From an uncultured Prevotella sp. (lineage in GTDB: Bacteria > Bacteroidota > Bacteroidia > Bacteroidales > Bacteroidaceae): a DNA stretch of 18,274 bases. Location: contig URJQ01000058.1 of NCBI GenBank assembly GCA_900548195.1, forward strand, positions 1 through 18,274, given 5' to 3'. Of the stretch, positions 7,602-16,488 are shown one piece after another. The position numbers were made by a program, and so were the translations under genes. The notes under the pieces were generated by a model, which was given only the letters and a program-made list of their open reading frames with translations, was not told where the DNA came from and did not search any database. Position 1 is the first letter of the stretch, and every line of letters begins with the position of its first letter.

Positions 7602-7610
7602 GCAAAGTTA
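7602..7610 (-). promoter_or_regulatory. Bacteroidetes -7 element for the 6071-7474 transporter
   Basis: TAACTTTGC on the minus strand fits TAnnTTTG. The start would be near 7595, giving a leader of about 120 nt that holds the 12-bp direct repeat. No strong -33 box is visible. Confidence 0.5.
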
Positions 7611-7647
7611 ATAAATTCTTATGAAAATGTGATAGTTGTCTCTAGCT

Positions 7648-7663
7648 TTTAACTTTTGTTAAA
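7648..7663 (-). terminator. Weak hairpin after the second transporter gene
   Basis: TTTAAC-TTTT-GTTAAA is a 6-bp stem with a 4-nt loop, 7 nt past the stop at 7670-7672. It is A/T-rich and lacks a clear U-run, so it is only a possible terminator separating the two transporter genes. Confidence 0.3.
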
Positions 7664-7669
7664 TGCGCT

Positions 7670-9145
7670 TCATTTGTCTGAACGCTCCCTGATTACCACC
7701 GGACGATAATCAGATACCAAGCCTTTCAGAATGCACCAGTCGATAAGATAGAGCAAGGAAAGGCAACTGAAAAATGCCATATACACGCCTTGTTTGCCGG
7801 TAGTGCCGAGGAATGAGAACGCATCGGCATCAGCATCGGCTATAGAAAGGCAGTTGCCTGCTGCGTAAGTGATGAGAAATGCTCCCATGCCCCCAGCAAA
7901 ACCTCCTATTCCCGTCACTGTCGCTATCATGCTCTTAGGGAAGAAATCGCCTATGGCTGAGTAGATATTTGCCGACCAACTCTGATGAGCAGCACCGATA
8001 AGACCGATGAAGAGCACGGAGATAAGGGGAGTGTAAGCACCGATAGGATGGACAAAAATGCCCAATAATGGGACGAATGCAAAGATAAGCATCGCCTTCA
8101 TGCGAGCATTGTAAGGGTGCATATTATATGTATTGACAAAGTATGTGGGCAGATAGCCTCCTGCTACGCTCACCATTGTGATGAGATAGAGCAACACTAT
8201 GAGGAGAATGCCGATGGGAGAGTCGGTCTGATAGCCGTAAGTGTCTGACAAATAGGATGGAGTCCAGAAAAGGAAAAACCACCATACTCCATCTGTAAGA
8301 AACTTGCCGAGTATCACAAACCACGTCTGACGATAGGTAAGGCATCTCAATATGCCTACTTTCGCAGTGCTTTCAGATGGCTTTCCCTTTCCTTTCTCAT
8401 AGACATCTGTGTCCTGATTGATATAGTTTATTTCGGCTTGGTTGATGCGTTTCGCTTCTTCCGGCTTCTTATAGAGCAGTAACCACAGCAGCATCCAGAG
8501 ATAACCCCAGGCTCCTATTACGATGAAAGACATCTCCCAACCGAAATTAGTGGCGAGAAGAGGTATTGCCACTGGAGCTATAAGGGCGCCGACGGATGCT
8601 CCATTATTGAAGATGGCGGTGGCATAAGCGCGGTCTTTCTTTGGAAAATATTCGGCTGTGCATTTGACTGCAGCGGGAAAACTGCCCGATTCGCCTACTG
8701 CAAGGATGATACGGCACAAGATAAACAGATAGACACTGACCGTAGAGATGGAGATACCGACTACGCCAGCGTCATATAGTGCCTCTTTCGCTCCGTCGAA
8801 GCCTACAAGCCATTGGTCGGCAAGGATGCCACTGGTCGCTATTCCGCAGAAAGCGTGCATTATAGCTCCTGTAGTCCAGATGATTATAGAAATCAGAAAA
8901 CCATGCTTTGTGCCGATGCGATCAACGTATTTGCCCATGAAAAGCATGCTGACTGCATAGACAATGGAGAAACATCCCGTGATGAGACCATAGCTGTCAT
9001 CATTCCATCCAAACTCTGGAGAGATATAATCTTTCCATGTGAGCGACAGAACCTGACGGTCCATATAGTTTACCATCGTGGCGAGAAATAGCAGAGAGCA
9101 TATCACCCAGCGGTAGTTTGACATCTTGGTGGTCTGTATTGGCAT
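7670..9145 (-). CDS. MFS transporter, ACS family, hexuronate (ExuT)-like, second copy
   Basis: A 491-residue paralog of the downstream transporter, with near-identical landmarks: NYMDRQVLSLTWKDYISPEF, the loop motif GKYVDRIGTKHG (71-82), AVKCTAEYFPKKDRAYATAIFNNGAS in the N half, and GAAHQSWSANIYSAIGDFFPKS in the C half. It is 24 residues longer, mainly from an extra stretch around 105-128 (LADQWLVGFDGAKEALYDAG) between helices. It is predicted to be an inner-membrane sugar-acid importer; the pair may differ in affinity or substrate. The gene follows murF-alr by 117 nt, a gap filled by two tandem hairpin repeats. No -7 element was seen there, so read-through from murF-alr is possible. Confidence 0.85.
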   Translation of the reverse strand: MPIQTTKMSNYRWVICSLLFLATMVNYMDRQVLSLTWKDYISPEFGWNDDSYGLITGCFSIVYAVSMLFMGKYVDRIGTKHGFLISIIIWTTGAIMHAFCGIATSGILADQWLVGFDGAKEALYDAGVVGISISTVSVYLFILCRIILAVGESGSFPAAVKCTAEYFPKKDRAYATAIFNNGASVGALIAPVAIPLLATNFGWEMSFIVIGAWGYLWMLLWLLLYKKPEEAKRINQAEINYINQDTDVYEKGKGKPSESTAKVGILRCLTYRQTWFVILGKFLTDGVWWFFLFWTPSYLSDTYGYQTDSPIGILLIVLLYLITMVSVAGGYLPTYFVNTYNMHPYNARMKAMLIFAFVPLLGIFVHPIGAYTPLISVLFIGLIGAAHQSWSANIYSAIGDFFPKSMIATVTGIGGFAGGMGAFLITYAAGNCLSIADADADAFSFLGTTGKQGVYMAFFSCLSLLYLIDWCILKGLVSDYRPVVIRERSDK

Positions 9146-9172
9146 GGCTTTGGTTTTGGGATTTTTGTTTTA

Positions 9173-9256
9173 TTGCCCGGTAATGCGGGCAACACAGTGG
9201 CGGACTGTTGGGATTATTGCCCGGTAATGCGGACGGCACAGTGGCGACCTTTCTTG
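9173..9256 (-). repeat. 3'-UTR hairpin repeat family 2, two tandem copies
   Basis: On the minus strand, just after the murF-alr stop (9263-9265), copy 2 reads CAAGAAAGG, GCCACTGTG, then an imperfect hairpin around CATTAC (9217-9236). Copy 3, 44 bp on, repeats GCCACTGTG followed by a perfect TTGCCCG-CATTAC-CGGGCAA hairpin (9173-9192). The layout matches the element after comF (5538-5576), although the stem bases differ. The spacing and sense orientation after stop codons suggest a 3'-end processing, stability or termination element. Confidence 0.65.
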
Positions 9257-9262
9257 GGATAA

Positions 9263-11734
9263 TCAATCCTGGAAGTAGATTCTCTTCACGCGATTACTGA
9301 TGCCTGTCAGCACTTCGTAAGGGATAGTGTCGAGAATATCCGAAAGAACAGTGACAGGAAGGTCGTCGCCAAATATCTCTACTGTGTCGCCTTCCTTGCA
9401 TGGAATGTCGGTAACATCTATCATGCAGACATCCATACAGATGTTTCCTACATACTCCGCCTTCTGTCCATTCACCAGACAATAGCAGTGACGATTGCCC
9501 AAATGACGATTGAGACCATCAGCATAACCGATAGGAATGGCGGCTATCACGCTGTCGCGGTCGAGAATAGTGCGGCGGCTGTAGCCTATAGAATCGCCTT
9601 TTGGCACGTTGCGGAGCTGTAATATCGTGGTCTTCAGCGTGCTGACATTATGCAATACTTCGTTATTGCGTGGATTTATGCCGTAAAGACCAAGTCCGAG
9701 GCGACACATATCCATCTGTCTGCCAGGGAAATGCTCTATTCCTGCTGAGTTGCAGATATGACGTAGTATGTGATGAGGGAAGGCATTCTGAAGCGCATCC
9801 GCACCCTTAGTGTAGAGTTCAAACTGCTTTGCGGAGAAATCATCAAAGTCATCACAGTCAGAACCCACGAAATGAGAGAATACAGAACGTGGAATCAATG
9901 CGCTCTGATTCTTCAGATAGTCTATCAATCGTGGCATATCATCTACGGGATGGAAGCCAAGACGGTGCATTCCAGTGTCGAGTTTGATGTGTATAGGCCA
10001 AGCTGTGATGCCCTCTTTGCGGGCTGCATGGCGCAAGGCATCAAGCAGACGGAAGGAATATACCTCTGGTTCGAGGTCGTAATCGAACATCGTCTTGAAT
10101 GCAGTCATCTCTGGATTCATAATCATTATGTTGGCTGTAATGCCGGCTTTACGGAGCGCTACGCCCTCATCTGCCACTGCCACAGCAAGATAATCCACGC
10201 GATGATCCTGTAATGTCTTGGCTATCTCTACCGCTCCAGCGCCGTATCCGTCGGCTTTTATCATGCAGACGAGCTTTGTTTCCGGTTTCATGAATGAGCG
10301 ATAGTAGTTGAGATTTTCCACCATTGCATTGAGATTGATTTCCAATGTCGTCTCATGTACCTTCTCTACGAGGCTGTCAGTGATGCTGTCAAAGCCAAAA
10401 CAGCGTGCTCCCTTTATCAATATCCCCTCATCATGGAGTGTGTCAAAGACTGGACTATCCATGAAAGTATCGGTGTCAGCGAAGAAATACTTCTCCTCTA
10501 TCTCTATCACATCAGCGCAAGAGGACAATGCCGGACCAATGCCGATGAATTTTTCTACACCACGACTCACGGCAAGTTGGGACACTTCCCTGTAAAGGTC
10601 AGTGCTATCAATGCCTGATTGCTGGATATCACTGAGGATAATGGTGCGTCGGCGTCCCTTATGGTCAGGGCGGCGGTGCATGAAGTCGAGGGCAATATCG
10701 AGGGAAGCAAGGTCTGAATTGTAAGAATCATTGATGAGTGTGCATCCCCTTCTTCCTTCCTTTACTTCGAGACGCATAGCCACAGGCTCAAGTTTTGCCA
10801 TGCGTTCAGCGAGTTGTTGTGGAGTAATTCCAAATAATAATGACACTACAGCGCAGGTAATGGAGTTTTCTATCGAAGCTTCGCTTATGAAAGGAATGGT
10901 ATATGAGCCTTCTGTCTCACCTTTATATATATAATGTACGCATGTAGAGTCATTGCCTTTCTCTATCTTAGATACAAAGAAAGGTGCGGAAGAGTCGGTC
11001 AAAGACCATCCGAGTTTCTCGCCTTTGAAGTCGCATTTATGCAATACACGGAACACTACGTCATTGTCTATCGGATAGATGAGGGTCTTGCAGTTGGTGA
11101 AAAGCAGGAATTTCTCACGACATTTCTCCTCAAGAGAATGAAAATTCTCCTGATGTGCCTGCCCGAGAGTGGTGAAAACGCCTACGGTAGGCTGTATGAT
11201 GTCAGCGAGTTTCTGCATCTCATCCGTCTGACTTATGCCAGCTTCGATAATACCTAAATCACTTCCCTCGTGGAGCTTCCAGACGGATAGCGGAACGCCA
11301 ATCTGGGAATTGTAGGAACGTGGCGAGCGTGTGACGTGCATGGAAGGCATGAGCAGTTGGTAAAGCCATTCCTTTACTACGGTCTTTCCATTGCTGCCGG
11401 TGATACCTATGACCGGAATGTCAAACTCATCCCTATGTCTTTCCGCCAGTCTTTGCAGGGCAGCGAGGGTGGAAGGGACAACGAGGAAATTGGCATCAGA
11501 ATAATCACTTATGCCATCTGTCGTCCCAACAACGAAGTTTCTCACGCCTCTTCGGTAGAGATCATCTATATAGTTATGGCCATCATTACGCTCTGAACGG
11601 AGGGCGAAGAAAAGGGTCTCTTCAGGAAAAGATAAAGAACGGCTATCAGTAAGCAGGAAAGCGATGTTGCTTTCCTTTGTTCCATAGCGGCGCGCTCCTA
11701 AAAGCGTGGTGATTTTTTCTATGCTGTAAGTCAT
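9263..11734 (-). CDS. murF-alr: Bifunctional MurF ligase / alanine racemase
   Basis: An 823-residue fusion of two cytoplasmic peptidoglycan-precursor enzymes. Residues 1-~455 are MurF, which joins D-Ala-D-Ala to UDP-MurNAc-tripeptide: ATP loop GITGSNGKT (110-118), GIIEAGISQTDEM (161-173), and TLINDSYNSDLASL (332-345). Residues ~463-823 are a fold-type III alanine racemase: PLP lysine in MIKADGYGAG (K493), KLDTGMHRLGF, catalytic tyrosine in IGYSRRT (Y718), GNICMDVCMIDVT, and the C-terminal IPYEVLTGISNRVKR. The fusion is well known in Bacteroidetes and couples D-Ala supply with its use. All key residues appear intact. It lies between a hairpin at 11761-11791 and the tandem repeats. Confidence 0.95.
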   Translation of the reverse strand: MTYSIEKITTLLGARRYGTKESNIAFLLTDSRSLSFPEETLFFALRSERNDGHNYIDDLYRRGVRNFVVGTTDGISDYSDANFLVVPSTLAALQRLAERHRDEFDIPVIGITGSNGKTVVKEWLYQLLMPSMHVTRSPRSYNSQIGVPLSVWKLHEGSDLGIIEAGISQTDEMQKLADIIQPTVGVFTTLGQAHQENFHSLEEKCREKFLLFTNCKTLIYPIDNDVVFRVLHKCDFKGEKLGWSLTDSSAPFFVSKIEKGNDSTCVHYIYKGETEGSYTIPFISEASIENSITCAVVSLLFGITPQQLAERMAKLEPVAMRLEVKEGRRGCTLINDSYNSDLASLDIALDFMHRRPDHKGRRRTIILSDIQQSGIDSTDLYREVSQLAVSRGVEKFIGIGPALSSCADVIEIEEKYFFADTDTFMDSPVFDTLHDEGILIKGARCFGFDSITDSLVEKVHETTLEINLNAMVENLNYYRSFMKPETKLVCMIKADGYGAGAVEIAKTLQDHRVDYLAVAVADEGVALRKAGITANIMIMNPEMTAFKTMFDYDLEPEVYSFRLLDALRHAARKEGITAWPIHIKLDTGMHRLGFHPVDDMPRLIDYLKNQSALIPRSVFSHFVGSDCDDFDDFSAKQFELYTKGADALQNAFPHHILRHICNSAGIEHFPGRQMDMCRLGLGLYGINPRNNEVLHNVSTLKTTILQLRNVPKGDSIGYSRRTILDRDSVIAAIPIGYADGLNRHLGNRHCYCLVNGQKAEYVGNICMDVCMIDVTDIPCKEGDTVEIFGDDLPVTVLSDILDTIPYEVLTGISNRVKRIYFQD

Positions 11735-11760
11735 GATTTATGGTGTGATAATTATATTAT

Positions 11761-11791
11761 AGGTACTCTCCGACAGCGTCATAGAGTACCT
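11761..11791 (-). terminator. Hairpin terminator candidate after the GH2 gene
   Basis: AGGTACTCT and AGAGTACCT form a perfect 9-bp stem with a 13-nt loop, 8 nt past the GH2 stop (11800-11802) and ahead of murF-alr. The downstream bases are A/T-rich (ATAATATAATTATC) but not a clean U-run. It may end or attenuate GH2 transcription. Confidence 0.5.
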
Positions 11792-11799
11792 TTAAGAGT

Positions 11800-14220
11800 T
11801 TATTTCGTTGCAAGTTTCAGCTTTGCAGCCTTCAGACCTGGTGCCGAGATATTGACGATAACAGGTGATGAGACTACACCAGAGCGGAGTATAGCGAGGC
11901 AAGAACCATTGAATAGCGACTGATGGTCAGTGACATTAAGCTCGTCAGAGTTGATGTTACCATTGCTCATAGCTACGAGTTGGGCATCTCCCACTACGTT
12001 TACCTTCACCTCAGCCACTGCATTAGGCACCCTTCTGCCTTTGCTATCCACAGCTATGATGCGGATATGCTGCAGATCCATGCCGTCTGCTTTCCAGTCG
12101 GAATTGTCAGCTACCGCCTTGAGAGCAACCGCTTTACCTACAGTAACGATCTTATGACGCGCTACGACCTTGCCGTTTGTGCGTGCAATAGCTTCGCAAT
12201 TACCATCCTGATAGACGACGTTCTCCCAGCGTATCTGGTTGCGCATCTTAGGATTAGCCTTGTCATTTTTCTTTATACCATAGCTTTTGCCGTTTACCAG
12301 CAGTTCCACTTCATCGGCATTGGTGTAAGTGGTGAGTGAAAGTTTGGTGCCAGGAGTGCGATTCCAGTGGTCACTCTGTCCGTCATTGCCAGTCTGTACG
12401 CCGTTCCACATCACGTTTCCTCTGGATTCTGTCACAGCGATATGCACCACAGGTTCCTCTGGTTTGAAGAAAGAACGCATATAATAAGCCTTTGGTTTTG
12501 GCTCCAGAGCAATGTCAAAGACACCTTGTGCCCAACCTTTAGCCGGCCATCCCTGGCTTTCACCGAGGTAATCTATTGCTCCCCAGTAAGCGAGACCGAT
12601 GACTTTGTCGAGCTCCATGCCAAAGAAATTCTCGCCCATAGCGGATATTGACGCCTCACTCTGATAGAAATTCATCCAAGGGAAGCGTTTGCCATCGCCT
12701 GGGAAGTACATATAACGATAGTTATAAGCCTGTATATCCGTCACTTTCGCAAGGTCGCAAGGCAGAGAATCCGTCTCCCAGTTGCGGTATCGTGGGTGCA
12801 TTGCCACGGTAACCTTTCGTGTGGAGTCATATCTCTGTATGAGAGTCTTCATCAGTCGGTACTGAGTCACGCCCCAATCATTGAATGGAGTGTCATTGTA
12901 AGACTGCAGTTCGTTGCCCATAGACCATAGTACAACGCAAGGATGGTTGCGGTCACGCTTGATAAACTCAGCTACTTGATCCATCCAAAGGTTTGCAAAA
13001 TGTGCGCGTCCACCGCCTACATACTGGTCATTCCATTTGTCGTATAGCTCATCCACCACGAGTATGCCGTTTTCATCGCATAGGTCGAGGAATGACTCAG
13101 AGTATGGATTGTGTGAAGTACGGATGTGATTTATGCCGTAATCCTTCATCAGTTTGATGCGCTTCTCCATCGCCTTAGGGTAAGCGGCTGCGCCGAGAGC
13201 GCCGAGAGTATGATGGTTTGCGTAGCCTTTCAGCAGCACTTTCTTGCCATTCAGCATGAGACCCTTACCAGGAACGAGGCTTACCTCACGTATGCCGAAG
13301 CGCTTTGTCACCGCATCGCTCACGCTGCCATCCTCACGAAGAAGTCTGACAGTGGCGGTATAGAGGTTAGGATGCTCGCAATCCCACAGTTTTGCGTCCG
13401 CAATCTCAATGGAAGGAATGCTAAATTCCTGACCATAGCGATAGCTACGGATGCGCTTAAGGTTGTATTTTTTGTCGCTTACCACAGTTCCGTCAGGTGA
13501 AGAGACGATGACTTGCATAGCAATATTAGGCTGCTTAGTGTTGCATTGCACGTCAGCCGTGATATCCACAAACTTATTTTCCCTCGTGGAAATGTAGAGA
13601 GGATGGCGATTGAAGTAAAGTTTGCTGTCAGTATAGACAATATTTACATCGCGGAAGAGACCGCCACCAGTGTACCAACGCGAGTTTTTAGAGTCGGCAG
13701 TATTGGCATATACGGCGATGGTATTCTCCTCGCCATAGCGCAAAGCCTTGGTGATGTCAATCTCAAAACCTACGTATCCATAGTCGGTGCCGCCTATTCT
13801 CTTGCCATTGAGATAGACATCTCCAAGATACATTATGCCCTGAAAGTCGATGAGGCATCGTTTTCCTTTGTCTTCACTGGCAGGAGTGAAAGTCTTGACA
13901 TACCATCCGCAGCCCATTTCCTTGAAGCCACGGGCAGAGAGACGGCTCTTGATGTTGGCTCCGGCATCGCTATTGTCGGCCTTTTCGCTTGCATCAGGTG
14001 CCACCCAAGGTTGCTCTATCTGGAAATCATGAGGCACATTGACCAGTTTCCAGCCGTCAGCCTTTGCTTTCGCAGTAGTGATGGATGGTGTGGATTCTCC
14101 TAAATGGAAGAGCCATCCTCTATTTATATTTATCACTTTCCTTACAGTCTGCGCCTGAGTAGCGACGGGGAGAAGGAGTGAAATGATAGCAGTAGTTATG
14201 GTAAATAGTAGTTTCTTCAT
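11800..14220 (-). CDS. Secreted glycoside hydrolase family 2 (β-galactosidase-like)
   Basis: An 806-residue protein with a signal peptide (MKKLLFTITTAIISLLLPVATQAQ). Domain order follows GH2: sugar-binding jelly roll (about 30-200), Ig-like (about 205-310), TIM barrel (about 315-600) and C-terminal β domains (about 600-660 and 690-806). The barrel carries RTSHNPYSESFLDLCDENG (367-385), acid/base Glu437 in WSMGNELQ and a nucleophile candidate Glu522 in FYQSEASIS. The protein probably acts in the periplasm, removing β-linked sugars (galactose is the usual substrate, but glucuronic or other sugars cannot be excluded). It is 235 nt downstream of the GH105 gene, with an AT-rich palindromic repeat between. 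Confidence 0.88.
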   Translation of the reverse strand: MKKLLFTITTAIISLLLPVATQAQTVRKVININRGWLFHLGESTPSITTAKAKADGWKLVNVPHDFQIEQPWVAPDASEKADNSDAGANIKSRLSARGFKEMGCGWYVKTFTPASEDKGKRCLIDFQGIMYLGDVYLNGKRIGGTDYGYVGFEIDITKALRYGEENTIAVYANTADSKNSRWYTGGGLFRDVNIVYTDSKLYFNRHPLYISTRENKFVDITADVQCNTKQPNIAMQVIVSSPDGTVVSDKKYNLKRIRSYRYGQEFSIPSIEIADAKLWDCEHPNLYTATVRLLREDGSVSDAVTKRFGIREVSLVPGKGLMLNGKKVLLKGYANHHTLGALGAAAYPKAMEKRIKLMKDYGINHIRTSHNPYSESFLDLCDENGILVVDELYDKWNDQYVGGGRAHFANLWMDQVAEFIKRDRNHPCVVLWSMGNELQSYNDTPFNDWGVTQYRLMKTLIQRYDSTRKVTVAMHPRYRNWETDSLPCDLAKVTDIQAYNYRYMYFPGDGKRFPWMNFYQSEASISAMGENFFGMELDKVIGLAYWGAIDYLGESQGWPAKGWAQGVFDIALEPKPKAYYMRSFFKPEEPVVHIAVTESRGNVMWNGVQTGNDGQSDHWNRTPGTKLSLTTYTNADEVELLVNGKSYGIKKNDKANPKMRNQIRWENVVYQDGNCEAIARTNGKVVARHKIVTVGKAVALKAVADNSDWKADGMDLQHIRIIAVDSKGRRVPNAVAEVKVNVVGDAQLVAMSNGNINSDELNVTDHQSLFNGSCLAILRSGVVSSPVIVNISAPGLKAAKLKLATK

Positions 14221-14280
14221 TGTTTTTAAAGTGTTGTCTTGTGAATAAGTCGTACTGATGTTGCTGAATTATTTCTGACT

Positions 14281-14452
14281 GAACTTTCGCAAGTAAAAGA
14301 TGCCCCTCAATCCCCACTGCCGTGGGGAAGTGAAAAATATCAATATAGAAAAACAAAGAAAAAATATAAAAAAATATATTTGTTTATTTTTATTTATTGA
14401 TATTTTATTGCTGATTAGAAGTATGTTAGCTACTTGCGAAACTGGAGTTCCT
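14281..14452 (+). repeat. Intergenic hairpin repeat family 1, copy B, bounded by inverted repeats
   Basis: Fills most of the gap between GH2 and GH105. The outer inverted repeat is TTTCGCAAGTA (14285-14295) and TACTTGCGAAA (14431-14441). Inside are the TCCCCAC/GTGGGGA hairpin and a 12-bp inverted pair AAAATATCAATA (14334-14345) and TATTGATATTTT (14395-14406) around an almost pure A/T core. The first ~90 bp match copy A. The size and nested palindromes are MITE-like, but no flanking target duplication was evident. A TTTG...TATTTTTC pair at 18-nt spacing on the minus strand could be a GH2 promoter. Confidence 0.65.
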
Positions 14453-14455
14453 GAC

Positions 14456-15568
14456 TTAATCCTTCAATAGTTTGCAATATTCGCTTGCACCGAGCAGAAG
14501 ACATCCGAGACCATAGTCATCAAAGTCAGGTTCTCTATTGTAACCTACAGGCTGACTGGATGCGGGACGGTCGCCAGAGCCTTGCACATAGCCTACAAAG
14601 CCGTCCTTATGTACGGTAGAAGCCACTGCTTTCCAAGCCTTATGAATGGCTGGCATCACTGCTTTCTTCTTGAGATAGCCATGATTTACGCCCCAGCATA
14701 GGCCGTAAAGGAACTGTGCTGTGCCTGAAAGTTCCGGTCCGGCAAAGTCCTGTGAGGTGAGGCTTGCATTCCAAAAACCGTCCTCGCGCTGTATTTTCAG
14801 CAGGGCATTAGCCATCATCATATAGTCAGCCTTAAGCTGCTTGTAGTATTTATTCTTTGGAGAAAGCTGGTTCATGGTGCGGCAAAGGGCAGTGAACACC
14901 CATCCGTTGCCACGGCTCCAATAGCAGTTTTGACCGTCAGACTCCTTGTAAGGAGCCACGAAGTTAGCGTCTCTCCACCACAGTCCCTCTTCGGTGTTGA
15001 AGAGTTTACCACCGCAAGTGTCTCTGCTCCAGGTGTAAGAACGCATGGCATAGTCGATATATTTGCTGTCGCCAGTGATTTTTGACATCATGGCAAAGCC
15101 AGGCATAGCCATCTGAATGGCATCAATCCAAGTCCATCGGCGGTTGTTGCCTGATGCTATCTGGATGTCGAAATTCTGCTGCATGGTCTTGTATTTCTCC
15201 TCGCCACCTTCCATGAAGTATCTGGTGCAATAGATTTGTGCGCAGCATTGGTAGTCAGCATCAAAGGTATTGATATTGCCTTTGTATGGTGCCCACTTGT
15301 GGAAGTTTGCCCATTTGTCGGTATAGTCGAGGAAACGCTGCTGCGGATCCTGCTCGTAGAGTGCGAGAAGTCCTTCGTAATATACGGATCTGGTCCACAG
15401 ATTACTTGGGCGAATGACCTTGAAGCACGTCGGAGCAGTAGGGTCGCTCCATTTTTCCATAAAGTAATCATTGGCTCTGTTAGCCACTTCGAGCACTTCA
15501 CTCTTTGTCTGTGCCATAGACATCATGGAGAATAGGATGCCGGCAATGAGTAGAACTGTTTTCTTCAT
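14456..15568 (-). CDS. Secreted GH105 unsaturated rhamnogalacturonyl hydrolase
   Basis: A 370-residue protein with a signal peptide (MKKTVLLIAGILFSMMSMAQ) and an (α/α)6-barrel of the GH88/GH105 group. Features include NLWTRSVYYEGLLALYE (56-72), FDADYQCCAQIY (102-113), WTWIDAIQMAMP (145-156, with Asp149 at the position of the catalytic Asp in YteR-type enzymes), YWSRGNGWVFTALCR (216-230) and SGTAQFLYGLCWGV. These enzymes remove the unsaturated uronic acid left by pectate or rhamnogalacturonan lyases, giving a 4-deoxy ketouronate. It is periplasmic by its signal peptide. With GH2 and two hexuronate-type transporters downstream it suggests pectin-fragment use. The length is normal, and no -7 element was firmly located. 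Confidence 0.85.
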   Translation of the reverse strand: MKKTVLLIAGILFSMMSMAQTKSEVLEVANRANDYFMEKWSDPTAPTCFKVIRPSNLWTRSVYYEGLLALYEQDPQQRFLDYTDKWANFHKWAPYKGNINTFDADYQCCAQIYCTRYFMEGGEEKYKTMQQNFDIQIASGNNRRWTWIDAIQMAMPGFAMMSKITGDSKYIDYAMRSYTWSRDTCGGKLFNTEEGLWWRDANFVAPYKESDGQNCYWSRGNGWVFTALCRTMNQLSPKNKYYKQLKADYMMMANALLKIQREDGFWNASLTSQDFAGPELSGTAQFLYGLCWGVNHGYLKKKAVMPAIHKAWKAVASTVHKDGFVGYVQGSGDRPASSQPVGYNREPDFDDYGLGCLLLGASEYCKLLKD

Positions 15569-15673
15569 AATTATAGTCAGTAGTTTAGTAGTTTGTCAAA
15601 AAATATCTGAAAGGCATGGAGTCAAGACATTCTGTTTCGATGAAAAAATCTTGCCCCGCCCTTATATCGTGCA

Positions 15674-16453
15674 TCAATAACTTGCAGAGCAAGCAAATCC
15701 CGCCTTTTCCACTCTCGCCTTGATATTGTCGAGCACCTCGTGGGATGCCTTCTTGAGGTCTTGGTCGGGCGTTTCGCGGTCGATGGTGTATATCATCACC
15801 ATGCTTGGCTTAATTTCTTTCACCGCTTCGAGCCATGGGTTTACGAAGTCATCGCTCGTATTATCTACGTTCTTTCCTTCCATTTTGCCACCCATAAACA
15901 TGGTCTGAACGATGCAATGACCGTGGAATAGCTTCATATTATCAATGATTTTACGCACATCATAGGAAGGGCTTACAGGGCGGTCAACGAGAGAAATGTA
16001 TTCTGGATTGACGGTGTCGAGCTTCAGAATGTTGTTGTCCACGAGCATCAGTGCCTCTCTTACGTCCTCATGACCTATCATCGTAGCGTTGCTGAGCACG
16101 GAGACTTTAGCGTCAGGGAAATAGGAATCGCGGATGCGGATGGTGTCCTTGATGATGTTGAGGAAGTCTGGATGTGCGGTAGGCTCACCGTTTCCTGCAA
16201 ATGTAAGGACGTCGGGTGTCGTACCTTGCTCCTTCATATCCTTGAGCTTAGCCTCCAAAGCCTGTGCCACGACTTCGCGTGCAGGGCGCTTTGTCTTAGG
16301 AATAAAGTCCTTATTGTATCCACATTCGCAGTAGATGCAGTCGAAAGTGCAGGTTTTACCATCGCCCGGCTGCAGGTTTATGCCTAATGAAATGCCGAGT
16401 CGGCGACTGTGTATTGGGCCGAAAATCGGAGAAGGGTATATAATAGTGCTCAT
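15674..16453 (-). CDS. Radical SAM protein (COG0731-like Fe-S oxidoreductase)
   Basis: A 259-residue protein from ATG 16453 (MSTIIYPSPIFGPIHSRRLG). The longer reading frame starts at a TTG (16483) that lies inside the -7-like element, so it is rejected. The CxxxCxxC cluster is Cys35, 39 and 42 (CTFDCIYC), followed by FAGNGEPTAHPDF (the GGEP-like SAM-binding strand), SVLSNATM and LDTVNPEYISLVDRP. The GPIHSRRLGISLGIN start is typical of the stand-alone COG0731 proteins related to the wyosine-type radical SAM enzymes. The reaction is unknown. No maturation partner or precursor peptide is adjacent, so a peptide-modifying role is not indicated. Confidence 0.85.
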   Translation of the reverse strand: MSTIIYPSPIFGPIHSRRLGISLGINLQPGDGKTCTFDCIYCECGYNKDFIPKTKRPAREVVAQALEAKLKDMKEQGTTPDVLTFAGNGEPTAHPDFLNIIKDTIRIRDSYFPDAKVSVLSNATMIGHEDVREALMLVDNNILKLDTVNPEYISLVDRPVSPSYDVRKIIDNMKLFHGHCIVQTMFMGGKMEGKNVDNTSDDFVNPWLEAVKEIKPSMVMIYTIDRETPDQDLKKASHEVLDNIKARVEKAGFACSASY

Positions 16454-16479
16454 TGTTTTCAGTTGTTTTATAAAACTAT

Positions 16480-16488
16480 GCAAAATTA
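16480..16488 (-). promoter_or_regulatory. Bacteroidetes -7 element for the radical SAM gene
   Basis: TAATTTTGC on the minus strand fits TAnnTTTG. Transcription would begin near 16473, giving a ~20-nt leader to the ATG at 16453. It overlaps the upstream TTG, which decides the start codon. Confidence 0.55.

Noticed and set aside
9263..11734. murF-alr fusion as a novel gene fusion or assembly error
   Set aside because: This fusion is common and established in Bacteroidetes, and both halves are intact in one frame.
13513..14103. 196-codon plus-strand frame inside the GH2 gene
   Set aside because: Antisense shadow of the conserved sugar-binding domain, with no promoter or recognisable domain.
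15674..16453. Radical SAM gene as a maturase for the 75-aa peptide or another RiPP
   Set aside because: It is about 15 kb from the peptide gene, lacks a visible SPASM domain, and matches the stand-alone COG0731 style.
16454..16483. N-terminal extension of the radical SAM protein from TTG 16483
   Set aside because: The TTG is part of the -7-like element, and the family-like sequence starts at the ATG at 16453.
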